Origin: Leucocoprinus leucothites
Taxonomy: Eukaryota > Basidiomycota > Agaricomycetes > Agaricales > Agaricaceae
DNA length: 64,000 nt
Direction: 5' to 3'
NCBI GenBank assembly: GCA_013368445.1
Contig: JAACJO010000005.1
Location: 1,240,001-1,304,000, forward strand
The position numbers and the translations under genes are program-made. The notes under the pieces are model-generated. The model saw only the letters and a list, made by a program, of their open reading frames with translations, ran no database searches and was not told where the DNA came from. Below are positions 56,591-64,000 of this stretch, piece by piece (position 1 is the first letter of the stretch; each line of letters opens with the position of its first letter).

Positions 56591-57871
56591 ATGGCGTCCC
56601 CTGCTATTCCTGAAAAACCCCTGGCTGCCGAGTCGCCTGCTATATCGCAGCCCACCGTCGCCCCATCCTACTTCAACCCTGTGTCGCCACTATGGAATGC
56701 CATTGACCGTTTCAACCAATGGCGGGCAGACCTTGGGCTTCCTCATCCCGGAACCGTTGAAAATCTCCAGAAGGAGGTTAAGGGTGCGCATTCATTTCCA
56801 TATACAAAATTTACGCGTCGCTGACACGCTGCCGGTGGAACAGCTACTCACTTGAACAACTACATGTTCGATGGAGCTCGCGCAGATCTCACTAAGAGCT
56901 TGTCAATGAATCCTCTCTTCCAAGTGACCCACTCCTTCGCATTGGGCTCACAGACACTGCCATCGTCATACAATTTTGGAGCCATCTTTGCCAACCAGAA
57001 GGTACGAGATTTCTCCCGTTCAACCAATTGCTGTGCTGAGCCAAGGCATTCACAGATATTCCTTCAAGGAGGTGTCGACCATGAAGGCAATGTGAATGCG
57101 AGGTTTAACCACGGATGGTCAGAAAACCAGGTCACAAAAGCCCAAGCGCAGGTAAGTTCCGCGCTTACTTTTTTATGATACAGCCAAAAAATTTATGATA
57201 TCTCCAGTTTTCGCAACAAGCCGGGCAAAACATGATTCAATTGGAACACGACTACCAGGGCCGTGACTTTAACTTGAACGTCAAGGGTATCAACCCATCC
57301 CCAGCTGACTTCACGGGTATCTATGTGGGCAGCTACCTCCAGTCCCTTACTAAAAACCTCGCCCTTGGCGTTGAGACACTCTGGCAACGTCCTAACCCTG
57401 ACTTGTCAGAAATGAGCTCTTCCTATCTTGCCAAATACACGAGTAACGATAAGAACTGGATTGCTACTGCTCAATTGCAACCTGCTGGTGTCCTCCAGGC
57501 TACATACTGGCAGAAGTTGAGTGAGAAGGTGGACGTCGCTGCTGATTTGCAGCTCATTGCAGCTCCACAACGGCGCGACGCCATCGCAACCCTCGGTGCC
57601 AAGTATGATCTCAGACTGGCAACCTTCCGTGCCCAACTCGACTCTACTGGAAAGGTGTCGGCACTCCTCGAGCAGCGTTTCACTCCCACATTCGCCTTTT
57701 TGGTCTCTGGCGAGATTGATCACTTTAAGGTTGGTTTTTATGTTCCCGGTATCGGTTTCGCGCTAACATTACCTTTTTCCTTCGCAGAACGCTGCCAAGG
57801 TTGGCGTCGGTGTGATGATTGAGAGCTCGAGTCTGACTCCCGAGGAGATGGGCCTTCCTCCTCAGCCTTGA
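56591..57871 (+). CDS. TOM40: Mitochondrial import channel TOM40
   Basis: The beta-barrel pore of the outer-membrane translocase. Five exons join in phase with short introns: MASPAIPEKPLAAESPAISQ with NPVSPLWNAIDRFNQWRADL and GLPHPGTVENLQKEVKA, then THLNNYMFDGARADLTKSLS, NPLFQVTHSFALGSQTLPSS and YNFGAIFANQK, then IFLQGGVDHEGNVNARFNHG and, in the largest exon, FSQQAGQNMIQLEHDYQGRD, FNLNVKGINPSPADFTGIYV, GSYLQSLTKNLALGVETLWQ and others through LRLATFRAQLDSTGKVSALL. The last exon supplies AAKVGVGVMIESSSLTPEEM and stops with TGA at 57869-57871. About 345 residues, usual for fungal TOM40, with a normal beta-strand pattern and the terminal beta signal region. No anomaly seen. Confidence 0.95.
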
Positions 57872-58160
57872 TTGAATTTTAAACTATCCACACCCTTAGA
57901 ATAATAATTCCTCTACTCATATATAATGGACGTCATTGATATCTACGGTTTTTTCTGCGCACGTATTTCACTACTCAACAGAATCGAGACACGTACACAT
58001 ACCAGGCTTGTATTGTGCTGGCTTGGAAAATTGAAATGACGTCACAGTGATAACCCACAAATATGATTTCGCAGGCCAACTGTACGACTTCCGAATTGAC
58101 TTGACAATGGGTACATATGTGGCTTGGTCACACCTTTCTCCTCTATCATCACCATCCGTC

Positions 58161-59189
58161 ATGACAGCACCCCTCCTTGAGCTACGTGGAATTACCTGCG
58201 AGGTTTCCCCAGGACAGCCCCTCTTTCACGATGTTAGCTTTTCAGTCGGTGAAGGTGCGCTGGTAAAGGACAATAACTCCGCATTTGCGCCAGAGGGTGA
58301 CTAGACCTGTCGGTTCACCAGGCGATATAATCCTTCTTCAGGGAAATAGTGGATCTGGGAAGACAACTATGCTTAAGTGCATTGCACATCTCGTTCTCCA
58401 CAAGGGAAACGTGTTGTATCGTGGGAGGTAAGAAAGACGCACTCGTTCTCCACTTTCTACCGAGAAGAACATACGACGAAATTAACAAACACCGACACTC
58501 CACATATTTCCCCAATACCCCCCTCTTGTCAACCCTTAATTTTCTCACCTTCCCAAGAACCCCACAGGCATATGGTTTGCAAGAATCAACAAACGTTCTC
58601 ACCGACGATGACCTCTCACCGTTTCCAACCATAGGTATCCCTGCTTTTCGGACGAGAGTCCTTTATGTCCCACAACGCCCGTCGCTTCTCCCAGGCACTC
58701 CCAGAGACTTTTTATACTCTGTGTCAGGGTTGAAATCCCACCAAGATTACAGGAATGAGAAGCCCGATAAAGGCTCACCGCATAAAGTCCTACGAAGGGC
58801 GAAAGATATCGGTGGGAGATGGGGCGTAGATGAGGAATTGTGGGAGAGGGATTGGTCGAATTTGAGTGGTGGGGAGGCGCAGAGAATCGCACTTGCGGTT
58901 GCTCTGGCGTTGGATACCGCAGAGCTTCTGTTGCTTGATGGTCGGTCCAACTCCTATCTATTCGGGGATCTCGGCTTATTCGTTCGGTATTATAGAACCT
59001 ACGTCAGCATTGGACCCGCGATCATCTGCAATGGTAGAGGAGTTTCTGGTGCAGGAAGTTAAGGCTAAGGACAGGGAACTGAAGGCGCTCATTTGGATTA
59101 CGCATTCCGAGGAGCAAGCGAGGAGGGTTGGCACTCGTTTTCTCGCCTTTTCGAATGGGAAGTGCGAGGAGGACACGTCGCTGGCTTGA
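58161..59189 (+). CDS. Soluble STAR1/FetA(YbbL)-like ABC ATPase
   Basis: A single nucleotide-binding domain without membrane segments. Exons join to MTAPLLELRGITCEVSPGQP and LFHDVSFSVGEG, then DIILLQGNSGSGKTTMLKCI (Walker A), the short exon TPQAYG (58558-58574), IPAFRTRVLYVPQRPSLLPG (Q-loop), NLSGGEAQRIALAVALAL (signature), LLLLDEPTSALDP (Walker B, an intron splits it after LLLLD) and LIWITHSEEQARRVGTR (H-loop). All catalytic motifs are intact. Stop TGA at 59187-59189. About 275-280 residues. The nearest families are bacterial FetA/YbbL and plant STAR1, both of which partner a separate membrane protein (FetB, STAR2/ALS3); fungi often carry the partner as a UPF0014-type protein elsewhere. Role inferred: export of metal or a UDP-sugar. 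Confidence 0.82.
58558..58574 (+). other. 17-nt microexon of the ABC ATPase gene
   Basis: The 17 nt AACCCCACAGGCATATG are flanked by an AAG acceptor and a GTTTGC donor. Used as exon, they give an in-frame RTPQAYGIPAFR bridge between VLYRG and IPAFRTRV; skipping them or extending the neighbours breaks the frame. Confidence 0.6.
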
Positions 59190-59518
59190 ATTCCATTATT
59201 ATTAGATGCCAAGAGGACGAGGTCATTTTTGTACTGTATGATAGCTTGGATGCTATGGATATAATGTAATACACCAGAAGGAATCACGACAAATTCACTG
59301 TAGATTTACAACATACTCAATTGAAATTGTCAGATGCGGAGTCAGACGGTTTACTATCATGTTGTGCGTCTCCGGTTTATCTCAATGACGCTTCCTCCAC
59401 TAGAAAGCTTCTTGTACGAGGGTCCCGGGCTCACCGAACCATTGTGTAATGCACTCTGTCAGGACGTAGTCCAAGCGGTATATGTCATCATGTATGACAG
59501 TGTCAAATTAACAAGGAA
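59190..59518. other. Spacer ABC gene / tRNA-Ile
   Basis: 329 bp without coding signal. Contains the ABC 3' UTR and the upstream flank of the tRNA gene. Small plus-strand frame at 59334-59528 has no support. Confidence 0.45.
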
Positions 59519-59607
59519 GCCCGTATAGCTCAGCCGGTAGAGCATTGTACTTATGAGGTTACATTCTGGCCATGCAAGGGTCTCGAGTTCGAATCTCGAT
59601 ATGGGCA
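59519..59607 (+). tRNA. tRNA-Ile (anticodon TAT) with a 16-nt intron
   Basis: The cloverleaf folds cleanly: acceptor GCCCGTA (59519-59525) pairs with TATGGGC (59600-59606, one G-T pair) plus discriminator A at 59607; D arm GCTC/GAGC; anticodon stem TTGTA (59545-59549) with TGCAA (59573-59577, one T-G pair); anticodon TAT at 59552-59554; T arm TCGAG TTCGAAT CTCGA. Between G37 (59555) and A38 (59572) lies the intron 59556-59571. Box A (TAGCTCAGCCGG) and box B (GAGTTCGAATCTC) are visible. tRNA-Ile(UAU) decodes the rare AUA codon and often carries an intron in fungi. Confidence 0.93.
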
Positions 59608-59852
59608 TATGTTTTTACGAGTTCAACCTCCTTTGGTTTCACACCTGTCGGAGCCTGGCATGAAAATTGACAAGGACTGTCTAAAATAAGCCCAATAAAT
59701 GCATGTCATTAGTGAGGGGAAAGTAAAAAGACTAATGAACATATTTCCACAATCAACAATGAACCATGGGATGCCAAGGCGCCTCGTAGGTTGGTCAAAG
59801 CACTACTAAGTATGATATTAACGAAATAGACCGGGCTGGCGTAGTCCCAAGG
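59608..59852. other. Spacer tRNA / NUR1-like gene
   Basis: 245 bp holding the pol III terminator and the 3' end of the minus-strand NUR1-like gene. No coding signal; no transposon ends next to the tRNA. Confidence 0.5.
59612..59616 (+). terminator. RNA polymerase III terminator (T5)
   Basis: Five T residues begin 5 nt after the discriminator base of the tRNA gene, the usual pol III stop signal. Confidence 0.75.
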
Positions 59853-61229
59853 TCAATCCTCCCATACGTTGATCATCTCTGACTGGTGAGTCATCACGGC
59901 CGCATCTCTACGGATCGGATTTACTCGAGGGTAGACGAACTATGAAAGAGCTGTCAGTCAAAGCAACTCAGATGAAAAAACAAAGGCAATATACCCCTTC
60001 ATTATACTCGTTCATGACTTCAGCCGCGACGAGTTCTTTATCCTTAAGTAGAACATTGTAAGAGTGTACAAGGATGTTTAACTACCCGTATATCAGCTTT
60101 TTCGAGTGTGTACCACAATCAAACATCCGTACCTGTACACCAGTCAGGCCCATGACAATCATCATGAGGATCCAATTTGAGGATGACGTCGCCAGCCACA
60201 ACAGAGCATGAATAGGCGAGTATAGGCTGAACAGTTCCAGTTCAAGCATTCCGGGTGCCCATGTGGATAGCTCTTGTACTTTGGCAGTTTTGGGCGGTAG
60301 AGGTTTGTTCATGGAAGGAAGCTTCATGCCGAGAAGCCATCGCCACGAGTACGAGAAAGCATACCATGCTCCGGAACGAAGCTGCGCCACTAATGACGGG
60401 GGTTTGAGCGGTTCAAAGTCGAGTTCAGCAGCAACGGTTTTGGCATTGGGTGAAGAGAGCGGGTCAATCCTTTGGTGAAAGCGGTAAATTCTTGTGCGAG
60501 AGAAGAGATATGCTGTGTTAAAAACTGAAGCGGATATGAGAAGAAGAGTCATTGGCACGGTCTGTATCGTAAGGGGTTAAATTAAAGGATCTTTAGATGG
60601 ATGGAAGGCAGCTGCTTACCCAGTCAAACCATGAGTTTCCCTCGCCCTCATGATACATGTCCTCCCAGCCAATGTCAGAGGCGGGCACCTTGCGTATCTG
60701 ACTGATGCGGATGCAAAGGTGTAGGAAGTGCATCACACCACCAAGCAATCTTGCAGAGTTTTTGGGTGTTGGGAGAGGGACATTATTGGGGAAGAGGGCA
60801 ATCTCGAATGCGATGGTCGAAGGAATAGACATTATTCTGATAAACGTGTAAGGAGGAATCACTCAGGTTAAAAGATACGGACACTCACCTTTCATACAGA
60901 GGCTTTTTACGAACCATAGCTTTACGTGCTGGTTCTGGTGTTCCATTGCCAATGGAAACATCGGCCAACTTGCGGGCTTTGCTTTGTGGCGTGCCATAAG
61001 GGGGAGGTCGTCGCGCGCGAGCTGCTTCCCAGTCAAATGGAATGGACGAAGATATTGAAGGGGTTGAAGCAGGTGAACGATAAATCCCGATGGATGCCCT
61101 GGTTCGGGGTGTTGTTGGCGTATGGGGATTAACAAGGGGAGACTTTGGAGACTTTGGAGAAGCATTTGACTGCCGCGGGGATCCATTGACCCCCGCAAGA
61201 TTTTCTTGTGCAAAACGGCGAAGGGACAT
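59853..61229 (-). CDS. Nuclear rim protein NUR1/MUG154-like
   Basis: A membrane protein of the inner nuclear envelope family that in yeast tethers rDNA and heterochromatin. Start ATG 61229 (MSLRRFAQENLAGVNGS), then a Ser/Pro-rich nucleoplasmic tail with SPKSPKSPLVNPHTPTTPRT and RPPPYGTPQSKARKLADVS. After an intron, IMSIPSTIAFEIALFPNNVP and GGVMHFLHLCIRISQIRKVP give a first hydrophobic region; WFDW followed by VPMTLLLISASVFNTAYLFS is a second; GAWYAFSYSWRWLLG and ELELFSLYSPIHALLWLATS with WILMMIVMGLTGVQ a third and fourth. The C-terminus is the conserved LVHSYNVLLKDKELVAAEVM, then FVYPRVNPIRRDAAVMTHQS. Stop TGA 59853-59855. About 370-390 residues. The family name rests on the C-terminal motif and topology as I remember them. 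Confidence 0.75.
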
Positions 61230-61683
61230 GGGGTAGGAAACGCGGTTATCGAGTGTTGAAACGCGACTCGCCGCGAGCGGCTCTGGCCTGCAATAAGGTA
61301 AAGTCACCTGACTTGCCAGGTCTGTCCCACTATTTGTCTTTCTTTGTACGTCCCCCTCCAACGTACAAACAACAAAACAAAAAATGGGATTCATGTCACA
61401 AGTTAGGTGTCACTTCTATTGTCACCCTACACGTGCCCTCACACGTGTTGGTTGAACAATGGAATTGGCAAATTTTGAGCCCGGTCACAATTGCGTTACC
61501 TTATCCTCCGTCCCCCACCTTTACCGCTTCTTTAAAATCCTTCCTCTCCTGCGTCACCTCCTCTAACTCTGCTTTGCTCCTATCTGCGTGTTTCGACCGC
61601 AACAAGTATCCACCACGTCTTCAATTCTTATCCGCCCTCCTCTTACAACCACAACATCCTTGTCTGGTGAGACGCTTCAAACC
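61230..61683. promoter_or_regulatory. Divergent promoter NUR1-like / membrane coiled-coil gene
   Basis: 454 bp between opposed ATGs. The right half (61500-61680) is strongly C/T-rich (CCGTCCCCCACC, CTCTCCTGCGTCACCTCC), as expected for a highly expressed fungal promoter, and contains two CACGTG-type sites, ACACGTGCCCT and ACACGTGTTGG, at about 61430-61450. No gene. Confidence 0.5.
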
Positions 61684-63105
61684 ATGTCCTCCTATGTAAC
61701 CTCAATCATGGGCCATAAAGATAGGATGGCCGGTGATCCCTCTTCATCCCGCGGTGAACATCGCGACCGCGAGCATCGCCATAGAAGCTCGTCCTCATCT
61801 CATCGCCATCACCGAACTATCTCTTCTACAACTCTACTTCTCGTTCTCTCTTTAGTCTTGGCAGTACTTGCGGTCATGCTCTCTCTTCCCTCCAATGCCA
61901 CTTCAGCGACTGCTGGTGGCACCACAACGGAAGGCAGCAACAGTGTCTTGAACTACTTGACTCCCAAGCGCACCCAGGCCCTCATCGCTCGCGAGAGCGC
62001 TGTTGCCGTTCGTGAAGCCGAGGTTGCCCGTCGTGAGGCTGAGCTTCTAGTTGGTGCCCCCGGTGGTGTTGTCCCCTCTCCCGCCACATGCCCTGCCTGT
62101 ACTACTGCGGCAACGGCGACCGTTTACGAAACCATCTCTGCACCTGCCGCCACCATCATCAAAGAGATTGTCAAGGAAGACTCACTTACACCTCCCGGCT
62201 GGACCGGTGCACGCGCGGAAGAGCTCCTTGAGCGCGAGCTGAAGATCGCTGAGCGTGAACGAGATATTGGTAAACGTGAGGAGAACGTCAACCGTCGTGA
62301 ACATGATGCCGCACGTCGCGAGTCTTGGATTATGGAACAGTTGATGTAGGTGACCATTAGTTGGATCGTCGATTTATTGCTGACTTGTTAAAAGCTCTCT
62401 CGGCAATGACAACCCTCAAACCGTGGAGGAAGAATATGTCTATGAAGCCCCTGCTCCAAAGCGAAAAGCCCCTAAGGTACCACTGCATCCTACTCGTCGA
62501 TCCGATCTTTAGGGCGACGGGGGAACAAGATGAAGACCTCTCTGTACAGTCCGTAGGAATCCCTCCTTGCCCTCAACTTCTACTATCCCTAGTGGGCTAG
62601 GGGGACTACGGTATTTGTCCCTTTGTCCCCCTCGTCCTCGTAGACTGTTGATCATGAATGCGGGGTATTTATTCGATCGTGTATCTATTTTGGATTGATC
62701 GATCGATGCTCGATCTCGCCTCCTCGTGTGCTGCACACGTGATGAGGATTTTGATTAAGCCTTTACCCTTGGTCACAGTCTACGACCCCCTTGAATTTAT
62801 TTTACATTTTTCAATTTCAGCTTGCTGACATAAATCCTTTACCTTTTCAGTATCAACAGCCTTATCTTCCTCCACCGGCCGAAACCATACATGAGACGAT
62901 TATCGAGACACAAACTGTCATTGTTCCTTCTCCTGCAAGTACCCGCCATGCTCCCAAACCATCCCCAGTTTCCCCGAGCCAATCCAAGACCGACTCAAGT
63001 CCTCGTACAACAGAAATCGAAATTGTTTCCGAGTACGAGGAGCCTCCTGCACAGACTGTTCCCCGACCTCGTGCCACGAGGCCACCTACCCGGTGGTTTG
63101 GCTGA
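61684..63105 (+). CDS. Single-pass membrane protein with Arg-Glu heptad coiled coil
   Basis: Unrecognised protein, likely basidiomycete-specific. The ATG at 61684 begins a His/Ser/Arg-rich cytosolic tail (HRHRSSSSSHRHHR). One hydrophobic helix follows at about residues 46-67 (TTLLLVLSLVLAVLAVMLSL). Two coiled-coil segments contain Arg-Glu at regular seven-residue spacing: RESAVAVREAEVARREAEL and RELKIAERERDIGKREENVN plus RREHDAARRESWIMEQ. Between them lies a Cys-x2-Cys motif (CPACTT) in a Thr/Ala-rich stretch. After two introns the tail is Pro/Glu-rich with QQPYLPPPAETIHETIIETQ and RPRATRPPTRWFG. Stop TGA at 63103-63105. The second intron (about 62477-62820) is near 340 nt, far longer than others here. 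Function unknown; the layout suggests a tethering or scaffold protein. Confidence 0.72.
62725..62739. repeat. Perfect inverted repeat CGTGTG-CTG-CACACG
   Basis: Six base pairs around a 3-nt loop in the long second intron of the membrane coiled-coil gene. Flanking CCTC and GAGG could extend the stem across a bulge. As DNA it is also a small palindromic site. Confidence 0.55.
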
Positions 63106-63744
63106 AGGTAGAAGCTTCTTTTTTGGATGGGCGATGTGCTTGATTCCTTCTTTGCTTCTTGTATTTCTGATACCTCACCTCCTTTGCCACACTGCTTTGG
63201 ACAGTTTTGTTCGCCTCGATAATCCTTTTGACATCCTGTTCGCTAACTCCTTACTGCTACGTTACTCATGCACTTACGATTTATTTAACGGATGTTAGAA
63301 GGACAACCTTCTTGATGGATTGGCTTGATTGACGGTTTCGCCTTACGGTAGTCGTAGATAGTGTAGTCTAGTTTAGTGGTACCGTCGAATATACACATAT
63401 CTTACCTCATGGTTTTCGCGTGCGTAGGGTGTTTGTACACCTAGGAAGTATTGGTATGAGGCATTTTTGGGAATATGGTATAGTCTGATTGCTTACTTAT
63501 ATGTATATCAAATGTCTTTGAGGCCTCGAGGCCTGTTTCCTCGTCCTAACCTTCAAGCCGCAGTCTCAATCCTTAATCCGTTGGGTAAATGCGGAAATCA
63601 GTGACTCCCGAAAACAACAAGGCCAAGCTGTGAGCAAAGTTCTCATTCCGTTCGGTCCGTCCGAGTCCGAAGTTGACTCGCGTATCTCTTTTGAGGCCGA
63701 CTAGACGCGTCCAAAGCTTTGGCAGAGTGCAAACACCTGCCTCA
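63106..63744. other. Spacer before mitochondrial Phe-tRNA synthetase
   Basis: 639 bp. The left part is T-rich, with several TATTTCTG and TTTGGATG elements, matching the 3' UTR of the coiled-coil gene. The right part leads to the ATG at 63745 and is C/T-rich just before it. Minus-strand frames here have no family features. Confidence 0.45.
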
Positions 63745-64000
63745 ATGCCCCTTAGGACACTCACTCGTCATTGTGCGCAATGCTACAGCAGACTCGCTTG
63801 GATTAGGACATTGTCCTCAGCTTCCTCTCCATCCACCTCCCCGCTCCCTAAAACACTTGAAATCCTAGGCGAACGATACCCCACGGATGATATAACTAAT
63901 GTACCAGCCAGTATAATCTCAAAAATTCCTCTGCGGCTACATACACAACAGCACCACCCTCTCAGCACGCTTCGTGGGCTTATAGAATCTGCTTACCCGG
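63745..64000 (+). CDS. MSF1: Mitochondrial phenylalanyl-tRNA synthetase, 5' part (cut by window edge)
   Basis: The window ends inside this gene. From the ATG at 63745 the frame is open to the edge (85 residues). It begins with a basic, Ser-rich mitochondrial targeting sequence (MPLRTLTRHCAQCYSR), then LEILGERYPTDDITNVPASI and SKIPLRLHTQQHHPLSTLRG, the conserved opening of the FARS2/MSF1 catalytic domain, which recognises the start of the alpha-type domain. No stop or intron is seen so far. The product charges mitochondrial tRNA-Phe; expected length about 450 residues. Confidence 0.82.
   Translation, partial: MPLRTLTRHCAQCYSRLAWIRTLSSASSPSTSPLPKTLEILGERYPTDDITNVPASIISKIPLRLHTQQHHPLSTLRGLIESAYP

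Noticed and set aside
1..64000. CRISPR array, prophage, insertion sequence or retrotransposon
   Set aside because: No regularly spaced repeats, terminal repeats, transposase, integrase or reverse transcriptase motifs were found on either strand.

Overview
This window is nuclear DNA of a filamentous basidiomycete, most likely a mushroom-forming Agaricomycete. Almost every gene is cut by short GT-AG introns of about 45-80 nt, intergenic gaps are mostly 70-600 bp, genes lie on both strands in divergent and convergent pairs, and the proteins (MTR3, TAF13, TRS120, SEC16, PIK1, TOM40, kinesin-5, kinesin-1, PUF) read as fungal orthologues. I placed 25 protein genes (one cut by the right edge) and one intron-containing tRNA gene. 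I saw no transposon, CRISPR array, rRNA or viral sequence. Gene spans run from start codon to stop codon with introns included. Exon joins were made by eye from splice consensus and reading frame, so internal borders carry some error.

Left part (1-11.4 kb): a minus-strand amino-acid permease (342-2903), the exosome subunit MTR3 (minus) divergent from an NSRP1-like splicing regulator (plus), a divergent protein-kinase-like gene, an RRM-only relative of cyclophilin-33/PPIE, TAF13 with a Tyr/Pro/Thr-rich N-terminal extension, and a DUF4211 protein. Middle (11.5-34.8 kb): a very large UNC80-like protein with two C1-type zinc fingers, DPM2, the TRAPPII subunit TRS120, VPS55, then kinesin-5, ELF1 and conventional kinesin-1 in a row.

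Right part (36-64 kb): a Pumilio/PUF protein, SEC16, OST3 and PIK1 back to back with only 76 bp between their start codons, two tandem GT15 (KTR-type) mannosyltransferases, TOM40, a soluble STAR1/FetA-like ABC ATPase, tRNA-Ile(UAU), a NUR1/MUG154-type nuclear-rim protein, a single-pass membrane protein with arginine-glutamate heptads, and the 5' end of mitochondrial phenylalanyl-tRNA synthetase.

By function the window is rich in secretory-pathway genes: DPM2 and OST3 (ER glycosylation), SEC16 (COPII exit sites), TRS120 and PIK1 (Golgi traffic), VPS55 (endosome) and two Golgi mannosyltransferases. The rest are mainly RNA and transcription genes (MTR3, NSRP1, RRM protein, TAF13, ELF1, PUF) and motors. 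I do not see a self-evident new multi-gene system. The most unusual signals are a set of microexons (a candidate 2-nt exon in kinesin-1, a start-codon-only exon in DPM2, 17- and 19-nt exons in the ABC and mannosyltransferase genes), the zinc-finger UNC80-like giant, and the RRM protein lacking its isomerase half.
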